A stretch of DNA of 64,000 nucleotides, from NCBI RefSeq assembly GCF_041395345.1, contig NZ_JAWLAR010000006.1, positions 124,001 through 188,000 of the forward strand, given 5' to 3'. The position numbers were made by a program, and so were the translations under genes. Below are positions 17,301 through 25,692 of this stretch, in pieces; positions within the stretch are counted from its first letter, which is position 1; each line of letters opens with the position of its first letter. The DNA is from Dokdonella sp041395345 (GTDB taxonomy: Bacteria > Pseudomonadota > Gammaproteobacteria > Xanthomonadales > Rhodanobacteraceae). A model generated the notes under the pieces. The model searched no databases, was not told where the DNA came from, and saw only the letters and a program-made list of their open reading frames with translations.

Positions 17301-17707
17301 TGATCATGCTTGCCGGCATCGTGGTCAAGAACGCGATCGTCCTGATCGACCGGGTCAACCAGTTGCGTGAAGAAGGCCACGCCAAGCGCGAAGCGATCAT
17401 CCTCGCCGCCGAATCGCGCCTGCGCCCGATCGCCATGACCACCCTGGCCACCCTGCTCGGATTCCTGCCACTGGCGATTGGTCTTGGTGAGGGATCCGAA
17501 GTGCGCTCGCCGATGGCCATCACGGTGATCGGCGGCCTGGCCGTATCGACATTGCTGACCCTGATCGTGATTCCGATCGTGTATGAATTGATCGATCGCA
17601 AACCGGACTCCTATTACGTCGAGCGCGGCGAACGCAAGGCCAGGGGTATCGAAGCGGAGTCACCGCCGGATCCGGCCGATTCGGGTCTGGCCGAGGCGCA
17701 CTCGTGA
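14381..17707 (+). CDS. RND efflux permease, first subunit
   Basis: 1108-residue HAE-1-type proton-driven inner-membrane exporter. It begins NIVEFATRRRVTIGMTTLTLVLFG, the first transmembrane helix of RND pumps, and shows the two six-helix halves with large periplasmic porter loops. Proton-relay residues are present: Asp405-Asp406 (GMVVDDSIVVLENI) and Lys983 (GIVVKNAIVLID). An insert of about 60 residues (about 510-570) in the central cytoplasmic loop contains an amphipathic segment. GTG start overlapping the adaptor stop. Substrate unknown. It shares its adaptor with a second, quite different permease 271 bp downstream. Confidence 0.92.
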   Translation: MNIVEFATRRRVTIGMTTLTLVLFGLIALSGLKVNLLPDLSYPTLTVRTEYEGAAPIEIENLISQPVEEALGVVKNVRKIHSVSRTGQSDVILEFAWGTDMEQASLETRDKLDILSLPLEAKNPVLLRFNPSTDPIIRLGLSGSASEGGFNEAELKQLRRFADDELKKRLEPVAGVAAVKVGGGLEDEISVALDQQKLAQLNLNVSDIVERLRSENVNVSAGRIEEGSQRYLVRTINQFSNLDQMRDMLVKVDNGVPIRLKDIAVVSQAYKEREGIVRIDAHEAIELAIYKEGDGNTVAVAQAVHKALERLEKTLPPGAKLTTIDDQSIFIQHSLDEVRNDALLGGTLAVLMIFFFLGHARSTFIISLSLPISLIATFFFMGQADLSLNVMSLGGLALATGMVVDDSIVVLENIARLRDQGMPVLDATVKGASEVSMAVTASTLTTVAVFFPLVFVEGVAGQLFRDQSLTITFAMLISLVVAMTLIPMMASLQGRSPLAYPDEPERGAKPLPRNKVLRFFKRGLNGIGEGLFQILPRAIVALVRLLAIAFDRTIGAVLRWIGRRVVGTYDRSARIYHRMLPGAMNRPWLVLAAAALAFAGSLALIPGLGMDLIPSLAQGRFETTIKLPPGTPLAETDALVAQIERQHARDPNIATIYGVAGTGTRLDATPTESGENIARLMVTLKPGSGDKEEAAAMESLRTSLGARPDIEVKFARPSLFSFSTPLEVEIRGYDLDALTSAGKKLGGLLEKSDRFTDIKSTVEDGYPEVQIRFDQDRAAALGLTTRQVSDAVVGKVRGEVATRYSFRDRKIDVLARVRETDRASVEDIRNLIVNPGTERPIRLSAVAEITATEGPSEIHRVDQERVAIISAGLRHGDLGSAVKEVRNLLATTPLAAGVSVHIGGQGEEMDASTRSMLFAFGLAIFLVYLVMASQFESLVHPFVIMFSIPLALVGAVLALKLTGTPISVVVFIGLIMLAGIVVKNAIVLIDRVNQLREEGHAKREAIILAAESRLRPIAMTTLATLLGFLPLAIGLGEGSEVRSPMAITVIGGLAVSTLLTLIVIPIVYELIDRKPDSYYVERGERKARGIEAESPPDPADSGLAEAHS

Positions 17708-17816
17708 GCACGGCGCAGCGCCCGCGTGTGTCCGTGAGCTGCGCGCGGCATGCCTCGCGAAGCTCACGGCATTTCGTGTTGGCTTGCGCCCACTCGCGAA
17801 TTTCCGCGCACTCCGC

Positions 17817-17840
17817 AGGAGCGGCTTCAGCCGCGATGCT
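17817..17840 (+). repeat. REP-like dispersed element
   Basis: AGGAGCGGCTTCAGCCGCGA is a near-palindrome (GCGGCT TCA GCCGC core) located between the two RND permease genes. Copies of the same family occur after gdhB. Similar elements are widespread in Xanthomonadales. It may act as an mRNA stabiliser or partial terminator between the two pump genes. Confidence 0.75.
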
Positions 17841-17978
17841 GTCGGCTGGATTCCCGAAAGCCCGATCGCTGTTGCGAGGAAGAACGGCGACTGCGCGCTG
17901 CGAATGCGGAGCTTTCCCACGCCTGCGGCACGCGGATTGTCCTGTCGATGGCGCGAATGACATGTCCGGAGGCCGACC

Positions 17979-20900
17979 ATGACCCTTGCCGAACTGAGCC
18001 TCAAACGGCCGGTGACGGCCATCATGTTCTTCGTCTCGATGACCGTGATCGGCTTGCTCGCCGCGTTTCGCCTGCCGCTCGAATACATGCCGGATATCGA
18101 GGCGCCCTTCCTTTTCATCAGCTTGCCGTATCCCGGTTCAACGCCAGCCGAAATCGAACGCACCTTGACCCGGCCGGTCGAGGAAGCGCTCTCGACGCTT
18201 ACTGGCATACAGTCGATGAATTCCAGATCGCGCGCCGATGGCGCCGAACTCTTTCTCGAATTCAAGTGGGGCCAGAGTGTCGCCAGCAAGGCGGTCGAGG
18301 CGCGCGACAAGATCGATGCGATCCGGTCCGAGCTTCCGGAAGATCTGCAGCGCTTTTTCGTTTTCAAGTTCTCGACATCGGATCAGCCAGTCCTGCAGCT
18401 GCGTATCTCCAGCGATGGCGATCTTTCGAATTCGTACGAGTTGCTCGACCGAAAGCTGAAGCGACCGCTGGAACGCATACCCGGGGTGGCCAAGGTCGAC
18501 ATTCAGGGCGTGGCCCCGCCGGAAGTCCAGATCGAACTGTCGTCGGACCGGCTCACCGCGCACAACATCAGCCTCAACGATCTGGCTGTGCTTCTGCGCA
18601 ATGCCAATTTCTCGACCTCTGCAGGACTGATCCACGACGATGGCATGCGCTATCGCGTTCAGCCGCAGGGCGAATGGCGCTCGCTTGATGAAGTCCGTGA
18701 TCTGGTCATCAACGAAAGCGGTTTGAGACTCGGCGATATTGCCGACATCCAGTTGCGTCCGGCTCGGCTGGACTACCAGAGACGACTGGACCAGAGGCCG
18801 GCCGTGGCACTGGACATCAGTCGCGAGCGCAGCGCGAATCTTGTCGAAGTCGGACGTGCGGTGCTCGAGGAAGTCGCTCGTGCCTCGACCGAGCCGGAGA
18901 TGAAAGGGCTGAAGCTCTACTTCCTGCAGAACCAGGCCAAGGGCGTCACCGATTCTCTTCGCGAACTGGGCAAGGCCGGCCTCGAGGGCACGCTTCTTTC
19001 CGTGCTTGTCCTGTTCTTCTTCCTGCGAGACTGGCGCGCAACCGCCATGGTCTCTCTGGCCATTCCGATCTGCTTCGTGATCACCCTGGGTTGCATGTAT
19101 TTCTTCGGCATCAGCCTCAACATCCTGTCGATGATGGGCCTGCTGCTGGCCGTAGGCATGCTCGTCGACAACGCCGTGGTCGCCGTCGAGAGCATCTACC
19201 AGTATCGCGAACGCTACCCGGACAAGCCGTGGTACAGCGCGGTTGAAGGCACGCGCGTGGTTGGCGCAGCGATCACGGCCGGCACCCTGACCAGCATCAT
19301 CGTGTTCCTGCCCAACGTGTTCGGGGAGCGTACGCCGATCGCCATCTACCTGACCCAGGTGGCCGTGTCGATGGCCATCGCGCACACCGCCTCCTGGCTG
19401 GTTGCGGTCAGCCTGATTCCGATGCTTGCGGCGAAGCTGCCCCCTCCCAGGTTCATCGGCAAGGAGAACATGGTCACGCGCATGCAGCATCGCTATGGTC
19501 GAATCGTCGCCTGGTCGCTTCACCATCGAGGCCTGACCATGCTGGGTGTGCTCGCGCTGCTGTTGCTCAGCTTCGTGCCGATGTCGCAGATGAAGACCGA
19601 CATGTTCCCGGCCGGCGATACGCGCGAATTGCAGTTGCGCTACGACCTCAACGGCAACTATCGGCTGCCCCAGCTCGAACGGTCGATCAGCCAGGTCGAG
19701 CAATACCTGACAGACAACAAGAAGAAGTTCGAGATTCGAGCGATCTACAGCTATTTCGATGAGCGCAACAATGCGCAGACGAACATCCTTCTCACCGACG
19801 ATGACGATGCCATTCGCAGCGCCACCGAAATCATGGACGAGATCCGCGAAGGACTGCCCAAGCTTGCGATCGGTTCGGTCAGCTTCGACCAGAACGGCGG
19901 CGGCGATGATGACGGCATCAAGCTGTCCCTGGTCGGCGATTCCACCGAAACCTTGCGTGAGCAGTCGGATGCCGTCATCAACGTGTTGAGCAGGGTGCCG
20001 GGATTGCACGACGTGCGACTGGTCGAGAGTTCGCAGGAGCGCGAAGTGGCCGTGCGCATCGATCGCGAGCGCGCGCGCAATTACGGCTTCAGCGCCGCCG
20101 ACGTGGCCCAGTATGTCGCCATCGCGCTACGTGGCGCCCAGCTCAAGGACTTCCGTCGCGGCGATACCCAGATTCCGACCTGGCTGCGATTCCAGAACGC
20201 CGACGCACAAAGCGTCAGCAATCTGTCCGACTACAAGCTGCGCGCACCGGATGGAAGCCAGGTGCCGTTGCTGGCCATGGTCGATATCCAGACCCAGGGT
20301 GCCGCCTCGTCGATCCGTCGCGAGAACCGGCAGACCTCGCTGCAGATACAGACCAATGTCGATAGTGAAACTACTGCCGACGAGGCACGCGAGCTGATCA
20401 GGACGGCCATGGAAACGGTAAGCCTGCCGGCAGGCTACGGCTGGACCTTCGGCACATCGTTCCGGCGCGCGGATGAGACCGGCCAGCGCATGATGTTCAA
20501 TATCATCATTGCCCTGGTACTCGTCTACGTTGTCATGTGTGCGATGTTCGAATCGCTGATCTATCCGGCCGCAATCATGACCACGTTCATATTCTCGGTG
20601 TTTGGCGTGTTCTGGATGTTCTGGCTGACCGGAACGATCTTCTCGTTCATGGCCATGATAGGAATACTGATATTGATGGGCGTGGTCGTGAACAACGGCA
20701 TCGTCATGCTCATGCACATCAACCAGTTGCGCTACGAGGGGAAACTCCGAACGGAGGCCCTGGTTCAGGGCAGCAACGATCGCCTGCGCCCGGTGCTGAT
20801 GACGATGGGAACGGCGATTCTGGCGATGGTGCCGCTGTGTATCGGCAGCGTGCAGGTCGGCGGCGATGGTCCTCCATACTTCCCGATGGCCCGCGCGATC

Positions 20901-21050
20901 GTCGGCGGCCTGATGTTCTCGACCATCGTCACCCTGCTGGCCTTGCCGGTTATCTATTCGCTGCTCGACGATGCGCGGCTGTGGGTGCGCAAGGTGGGTC
21001 GTGACGGGGGTTCGGGTCGGATTCTGAGGGGGCGGCCGGTGGCCTCCTGA
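17979..21050 (+). CDS. RND efflux permease, second subunit with altered proton relay
   Basis: 1023-residue RND exporter of the same superfamily as the preceding gene but only distantly similar. First helix VTAIMFFVSMTVIGLLAAF, porter loops, second half starting MMFNIIIALVLVYVVMCAMFESL. The relay residues differ from AcrB: Asp397-Asn398 (GMLVDNAVVAVE) replaces Asp-Asp, and Asn905 (VVVNNGIVML) replaces the essential Lys. A DN/NN subclass exists in other bacteria, so this may be a different relay rather than an inactive one. The 271-bp gap before it holds a REP element and no convincing gene. Two hairpins follow the stop. Confidence 0.9.
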   Translation: MTLAELSLKRPVTAIMFFVSMTVIGLLAAFRLPLEYMPDIEAPFLFISLPYPGSTPAEIERTLTRPVEEALSTLTGIQSMNSRSRADGAELFLEFKWGQSVASKAVEARDKIDAIRSELPEDLQRFFVFKFSTSDQPVLQLRISSDGDLSNSYELLDRKLKRPLERIPGVAKVDIQGVAPPEVQIELSSDRLTAHNISLNDLAVLLRNANFSTSAGLIHDDGMRYRVQPQGEWRSLDEVRDLVINESGLRLGDIADIQLRPARLDYQRRLDQRPAVALDISRERSANLVEVGRAVLEEVARASTEPEMKGLKLYFLQNQAKGVTDSLRELGKAGLEGTLLSVLVLFFFLRDWRATAMVSLAIPICFVITLGCMYFFGISLNILSMMGLLLAVGMLVDNAVVAVESIYQYRERYPDKPWYSAVEGTRVVGAAITAGTLTSIIVFLPNVFGERTPIAIYLTQVAVSMAIAHTASWLVAVSLIPMLAAKLPPPRFIGKENMVTRMQHRYGRIVAWSLHHRGLTMLGVLALLLLSFVPMSQMKTDMFPAGDTRELQLRYDLNGNYRLPQLERSISQVEQYLTDNKKKFEIRAIYSYFDERNNAQTNILLTDDDDAIRSATEIMDEIREGLPKLAIGSVSFDQNGGGDDDGIKLSLVGDSTETLREQSDAVINVLSRVPGLHDVRLVESSQEREVAVRIDRERARNYGFSAADVAQYVAIALRGAQLKDFRRGDTQIPTWLRFQNADAQSVSNLSDYKLRAPDGSQVPLLAMVDIQTQGAASSIRRENRQTSLQIQTNVDSETTADEARELIRTAMETVSLPAGYGWTFGTSFRRADETGQRMMFNIIIALVLVYVVMCAMFESLIYPAAIMTTFIFSVFGVFWMFWLTGTIFSFMAMIGILILMGVVVNNGIVMLMHINQLRYEGKLRTEALVQGSNDRLRPVLMTMGTAILAMVPLCIGSVQVGGDGPPYFPMARAIVGGLMFSTIVTLLALPVIYSLLDDARLWVRKVGRDGGSGRILRGRPVAS

Positions 21051-21063
21051 CTTCTGTTCGGTA

Positions 21064-21133
21064 GGCGACCTTCGGGTCGCCAAGGCCTTCAAGGCTGCGT
21101 TGCTGCTTGACACTTGCGCCGCGAAGCGGCGCA
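21064..21133 (+). terminator. Two tandem hairpins after the RND operon
   Basis: GGCGACC-TTCG-GGTCGCC (21064-21081) forms a 7-bp stem with a stable UUCG tetraloop. TGCGCCGC-GAA-GCGGCGCA (21115-21133) forms an 8-bp stem. Both lie in the gap before the convergent isoaspartyl peptidase gene. No T run follows, so they may block 3' exonucleases or assist Rho-dependent termination. Confidence 0.6.
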
Positions 21134-21252
21134 GGTTTCACGAATTGGCGGAGCAGTTCAAGGAAAGAAATCTGGGTGGCACGCCGAAGAGGAGTGAACG
21201 CTTTGTATTTGAATTCAAGCTGAAGCGCGAAGTGCTCAGTTGTGAATCCAGA

Positions 21253-22269
21253 TCAATCAGCCGAGTCATCCTCATCCGCATAAATCGCCACGTGAATCTC
21301 GCCATCCATCCCGATCCACCCGCGAAACATCCCATCCGTATTGAACGGCGCGGCGATCGTTCCGTCCGCGCCGAGCACGATTGCGCCGCCATCGCCACCG
21401 AGTGATGGAATATCCTTGTTGATAACGAATTCGGCGGCTTCGGCGAGGGGCTGCTTGAGCATCTCTGCGCGCATGCAGATCGAGTGCGCGGCCACGGTGC
21501 GGATGTAGAACTCTCCCCAGCCGGTGGCCGAGACGGCGCACCGGGAGTCGGCGTAGGTGCCTGCGCCGATGACCGGGGAGTCCCCGATGCGGTCGTAGCG
21601 CTTGTTGGTCATGCCTCCGGTTGACGTGCCGGCGGCGAGACTGCCGCTCTTGTCGAGGGCGAGTGCGCCGACCGTGCCGAAGTGCTTGTAGGCGTCGCTC
21701 CCGGTCGAGGCCTGCGGATTCTCCGGGGCAGCGAGTGCCTTCTGCAATTGCTGCCATCGACGTTCGGTGCGGAAGTAGGACGGGTCAACCAGGGCGATGC
21801 CGGATTCCCTTGCGAATTCCTCGGCGCCGGTTCCAGCCAGCATGACGAAGGATGATTTTTCCATCACCGCACGTGCGAGCAGGATCGGGTTGCGTACCGT
21901 TTCCACGCCGGCTATGGCGCCGGCCTTGCGTGTCTTTCCGTCCATGATCGAGGCATCGAGCTTGTTCCTGCCATCATGGGCGAACACCGCTCCCTTTCCC
22001 GCATTGAAGTTGGGATCGTTTTCGAGCACGACGATGGCCGCAGTGACGGCGTCCAGTGCGGGTTGGCCAGCTTCCAGTCTGGCATAGCCCGCTTCAAGCG
22101 CCTTGCGCAGCGCCTTGCGGACGTCAGCTTCGATCTCGGCTGTCATGCTGGTCCGAATGACGCCGGCACCGCCATGGATGACAAGCGCCGGCTTGCCTTC
22201 TGCGTGCGCAGTGCCCGTCAACGCGAGGAGCATTGCGGCGGATGCGATCAGGTGAAGTCGATTGCGCAT
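21253..22269 (-). CDS. iaaA: Exported isoaspartyl peptidase / L-asparaginase (Ntn hydrolase)
   Basis: 338-residue plant-type asparaginase precursor that removes isoaspartyl residues from damaged peptides and hydrolyses asparagine. Signal peptide about 1-23 (LIASAAMLLALTGTAHA). The proenzyme cleaves itself before the nucleophile Thr199 in HFGTVGALALD, releasing alpha and beta subunits. Substrate-binding TSTGGMTNKRYDRIGDSPVIGAGTYA is intact. It is followed 47 bp upstream on the same strand by a dipeptidase gene, suggesting a periplasmic peptide-salvage pair. Confidence 0.93.
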   Translation of the reverse strand: MRNRLHLIASAAMLLALTGTAHAEGKPALVIHGGAGVIRTSMTAEIEADVRKALRKALEAGYARLEAGQPALDAVTAAIVVLENDPNFNAGKGAVFAHDGRNKLDASIMDGKTRKAGAIAGVETVRNPILLARAVMEKSSFVMLAGTGAEEFARESGIALVDPSYFRTERRWQQLQKALAAPENPQASTGSDAYKHFGTVGALALDKSGSLAAGTSTGGMTNKRYDRIGDSPVIGAGTYADSRCAVSATGWGEFYIRTVAAHSICMRAEMLKQPLAEAAEFVINKDIPSLGGDGGAIVLGADGTIAAPFNTDGMFRGWIGMDGEIHVAIYADEDDSAD

Positions 22270-22316
22270 GGAGCTATTCCTTCCAGTGATTGACAGCGTG
22301 CTCCTGGTTGGCCCCG

Positions 22317-23552
22317 TTATTGCTCTGACCCGCGGTTGGCCAGGCCCTGCGCTGCGTCGATCAGGCGCAGCAGGTTTCCGCCGAGTACACCCTTGACCTG
22401 TTCCGGCGTGTAGCCCTCCTGCAGCAGGCGCTCGGTGATCTTCGGCAAGGCCGTGATGTCTTCCATGCCGAGCACGCCACCACCGCCGTCCCAGTCAGCG
22501 CCCAGGCCGACATGCTCGGGGCCCGCCACGTTCAGGATGTGCAACATGTGCTTCATGTAGTCCTCGAACGTGGCCTGGGGCAGCGGATTCTTTTCCTCGA
22601 ACTCGCGTATTTGCCGCTTGATTTCCACGCGCTGTTCCGGGGACAGCGTGTCGCCGGCATCGAACTGTTCGATGATCTTGCCGATTGCTGCCCTGCGTTC
22701 CGGATCGTTCGGCATTTCATGCACGAATGGCGCCACCGAATTGACCTGGATCACGCCTCCCTTGGCCGCGACCTTGCGAATGCGCGCATCGTCGAGGTTG
22801 CGCGGATGCGGGGTGATGGCGAAGGACGAGGTGTGCGACAGCACGACCGGAGCGGTGGACAATTCGAGGACCTGGTCGACGGTGTCATTGCTGGCGTGCG
22901 AAAGGTCGATGAGGATGCCCATGCGGTTGGCTGCTTCGACCAGGGCACGGCCCTTCGGGCTGAGCCCCTTCCATTCGGCGCCCGTGGGATTGGTGGAGGA
23001 ATCGGCAAAATCATTGTTTGACGAATGCACGATTCCGAGCATGCGCAAGCCAAGATCATGGTAGACACTGAGCAGGCTTGGATCGCTGGCCAGCGGGGAT
23101 GCATTTTCCATGCTGATGTAGACGATGCGCTTGCCGGCATTCCGGATGCGTTCGGCATCGGCGGCTGTCAGAGCGATCTCGAAGTGATCGATATTGGCGG
23201 CGACCATCTCGCGGATCTCTACCAGGCGCTTGAGTCCCGCGTTGCGCGCGGCCAGATTTGCCTCGGAAGTGCGCGGGCCCTGGGCCGTGTAGATCACCCA
23301 GAAGCCGCCATCGAGCCCGCCTTCGACCATGCGCGGATAGTCAACCTGGTTGAAATCGTTGGCGACGCTGTGACGGTCGAGGATCTTCCAGCCCGGTCGG
23401 GCGAAGAGTGCAGGCGTGTCGAGGTGCGTGTCGAGCACGATCGCCTCGCGATGCAGTGCACTGGCCTGCTCGGAAACCTGCGCCGGTTCCGCGGCCATGG
23501 CCGGCACAGTCAAAAGCAGGGCAATCAGGAACAGCGGGGCGGTCTTGCTCAT
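22317..23552 (-). CDS. Exported membrane dipeptidase (peptidase family M19)
   Basis: 411-residue zinc dipeptidase of the renal dipeptidase family, hydrolysing dipeptides including D-residue-containing ones. Signal peptide about 1-20 (APLFLIALLLTVPAMA). Metal ligands: HLD in DTHLDTP (about 43), Glu in YISMENAS, and the two His in LSHASNDT and LSHTSSFAI; GLGADWDGGG near the C-terminus is also typical. The ATG at 23552 gives the signal peptide; upstream in-frame residues look non-coding. It is probably cotranscribed with the downstream isoaspartyl peptidase and divergent from the 3HB-oligomer hydrolase gene (145 bp gap). Confidence 0.9.
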   Translation of the reverse strand: MSKTAPLFLIALLLTVPAMAAEPAQVSEQASALHREAIVLDTHLDTPALFARPGWKILDRHSVANDFNQVDYPRMVEGGLDGGFWVIYTAQGPRTSEANLAARNAGLKRLVEIREMVAANIDHFEIALTAADAERIRNAGKRIVYISMENASPLASDPSLLSVYHDLGLRMLGIVHSSNNDFADSSTNPTGAEWKGLSPKGRALVEAANRMGILIDLSHASNDTVDQVLELSTAPVVLSHTSSFAITPHPRNLDDARIRKVAAKGGVIQVNSVAPFVHEMPNDPERRAAIGKIIEQFDAGDTLSPEQRVEIKRQIREFEEKNPLPQATFEDYMKHMLHILNVAGPEHVGLGADWDGGGGVLGMEDITALPKITERLLQEGYTPEQVKGVLGGNLLRLIDAAQGLANRGSEQ

Positions 23553-23697
23553 GGTCGATCGTCTCTCAGACAAGGGCATTCCCGATGAGAGCACATGTCT
23601 CGCCGGGCGACAACGCGGTCGACACGCAGTCTGGCGAGCCTGCTCTACTGGACGATGGTCCGATGACAGATCTTGCGCCAATTGCTACGGTGCCGGG

Positions 23698-25551
23698 ATG
23701 AACCCAGACATTGCTCGTTTCGCACTGGCGCCTGTCATCCTTGCACTTGTTGCATGCGGTCACTCGCCCACTGTTCCGGAGAACCCGACCATGCCCGACG
23801 GCCTCGTCAGCGAAATGCGGACAAGCGTGCACCAGGGCAGCGATGACCTGCTCAGCGCAGGCCTGGGACTCGACGGCTTGCGCGGCAGTGCGCCGGCCTT
23901 CGCGGATGCCTCCAGCCCCACGGCCCTGGAGTTGCGTCGACGGGCCATCTACACAAGCTGGCGTGGTATCGCGGATCTCGGTCCGCTGGGCGGCTATGGC
24001 GAAGTTTATGGAGCGGTTCCGCTGGTGCCGGGAACCGAGTTCAGTGCTTTTGCGCAGCTGGAGGGCGCCAGTCAGCCGCACCGGGTCCTGCTTCAGTTGC
24101 CGGACAACTTCGATCGGGACAAGCGCTGCCTGGTTGTTACCGCATCATCGGGCTCGCGCGGAATCTACGGGGCCATCGCATTCGCCGGTGCCTGGGGGCT
24201 GCCGCGCGGTTGCGCCGTGGCCTATACCGACAAGGGTGCAGGCAGCGGATATTTCGACGCCGCCACTGGCACTGGCGTTCGACTCGACGGCACGCGCGCG
24301 ATGCGTGGCGACGAACCGCTTGAATTTGCGCCGACACCGGATGAATCCGTATCCGAGTTGAATCAGGTCCTGGTCAAGCACGCGCATTCCGGCGACAACC
24401 CGGAAGCCGACTGGGGCCGCCACGTGATCCAGGCAGCACGATTCGCGTTGCAGGCGCTGGATCAGGCCTTGCCGGACCAGGCCCCCTTCACTGCGGAAAA
24501 CACCCGCATCATCGCCGCGGGCGTCTCCAACGGCGGTGGTGCGGTATTGCGCGCGGCCGAAATCGATGCGGGCCTGTTTGATGGCGTGGTCGCCGTCGAG
24601 CCGAACATCTGGGCCGGCGACGGCGGCAGGGCCTTGTATGACTACGCCAGCGAAGCAGCACTGTTTGCTCCCTGCGCACTGCTGGACAAGCGCTTCGACA
24701 ACGTTTCCTTCGCACGGATCAATGCCGCCCATCCGCCGGCCTGGGTCGCCCGGTGCCGGACATTGCAGGAAAACGGCCTGCTCTCCGGTGCGGATACGGC
24801 CACGCTCGCAGCCGAGTCGTTGCAGCGACTTGAGGCCAGTGGCTGGACCCATGCCATGCTCGTCGGCGCTGCCACGACGACGGCACTTGATCTCTGGCGT
24901 GCCGTAGCCGTGACCTATGCTGCGGCCTATGCGCAAACCGGTGCCGGTGACATGCCTTGCGGCTTCGGTATCGCGGCCATGGATGCCGGCAACCTGCCGC
25001 ATCCGGCGACGGCGGTCGAGGCCGCCGCCTGGTGGTCGGATGCCTCGGGCATCGCGCCCGGTGCCGGCGTTGGCATTGTCGACACGCTGGATGTCGCGGG
25101 CGCGGATCGAAGCTGGCCGGGAAGCCGTTGCCTGGCCGAGCTGTGGAGCGCTCCGGATGCGCTTGGAAACCGCTTGCACGCCTCGGTGCAGAAGACGCGC
25201 GCCTCATTGCCCCGGAACACGCTTCCGATCTTTGTCGTGCACGGCGAGGATGATGGCCTCATCCCTGTCGCCTTCAGCTCGGCTCCCTATGCGAGCTGGC
25301 TGCAGGCAAATGGCCTCCAGCCGGTATTCTGGCGCGTGGCCAACGCCCAGCACTTTGATGCGTTCCTCGCGTTTCCGGGCTTCGGCGATTCACACGTTCC
25401 CCTGCTGCCGTACGCCTATGCGGCGATGGACCGCATGTGGGCGCACGTCTTTGCCGACGCGGCCCTGCCTGCAAGCGCGCGGATTGAAACCACGCCGCGC
25501 GGAACCGGCGTCCTGACCCGAAGCCAGTTGGGCGGATTGCCGGGAAACTAG
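23698..25551 (+). CDS. Lipoprotein D-(-)-3-hydroxybutyrate oligomer hydrolase
   Basis: 617-residue protein of the 3HB-oligomer hydrolase family, which cleaves short 3-hydroxybutyrate oligomers from PHB breakdown to monomers. Nucleophile Ser277 in GVSNGGGAVL; family blocks include FDRDKRCLVVTASSGSRGIYG, YTDKGAGSGYFD and the C-terminal HGEDDGLIPVAFSS and AQHFDAF, likely the Asp and His of the triad. A lipobox-like LVAC (Cys20) suggests export and lipid anchoring. The ATG at 23698 begins that signal; the upstream frame overlaps the dipeptidase promoter. The phaE and phaC genes follow on the same strand, 141 bp downstream. Confidence 0.9.
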   Translation: MNPDIARFALAPVILALVACGHSPTVPENPTMPDGLVSEMRTSVHQGSDDLLSAGLGLDGLRGSAPAFADASSPTALELRRRAIYTSWRGIADLGPLGGYGEVYGAVPLVPGTEFSAFAQLEGASQPHRVLLQLPDNFDRDKRCLVVTASSGSRGIYGAIAFAGAWGLPRGCAVAYTDKGAGSGYFDAATGTGVRLDGTRAMRGDEPLEFAPTPDESVSELNQVLVKHAHSGDNPEADWGRHVIQAARFALQALDQALPDQAPFTAENTRIIAAGVSNGGGAVLRAAEIDAGLFDGVVAVEPNIWAGDGGRALYDYASEAALFAPCALLDKRFDNVSFARINAAHPPAWVARCRTLQENGLLSGADTATLAAESLQRLEASGWTHAMLVGAATTTALDLWRAVAVTYAAAYAQTGAGDMPCGFGIAAMDAGNLPHPATAVEAAAWWSDASGIAPGAGVGIVDTLDVAGADRSWPGSRCLAELWSAPDALGNRLHASVQKTRASLPRNTLPIFVVHGEDDGLIPVAFSSAPYASWLQANGLQPVFWRVANAQHFDAFLAFPGFGDSHVPLLPYAYAAMDRMWAHVFADAALPASARIETTPRGTGVLTRSQLGGLPGN

Positions 25552-25692
25552 CGCGCAACCAGGCTTCAAACAGCGCGGCCAGGTCATTGCGGTGGCCACG
25601 AGCTGGCATGAAGGTGAAGGCCATAGTCGCCGCTGTCATGCGCTCACCGCTATCATGGGGACTCGATACCGCCTTGTAGCCGGAGACCCGCC

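Noticed and set aside
14261..17380. 1039-codon open frame on the minus strand
   Set aside because: It is antisense to the RND permease and adaptor; its composition (Asp, His, Gln-rich, no domain) is that of a high-GC reverse frame.
17704..17982. 92-codon frame starting with a GTGA overlap after the first RND permease
   Set aside because: Cys/Arg/Ser-rich, no family, and it runs through a REP element; likely chance despite the tidy overlap.
18138..20009. 623-codon open frame on the minus strand
   Set aside because: Antisense to the second RND permease; no recognisable domain.
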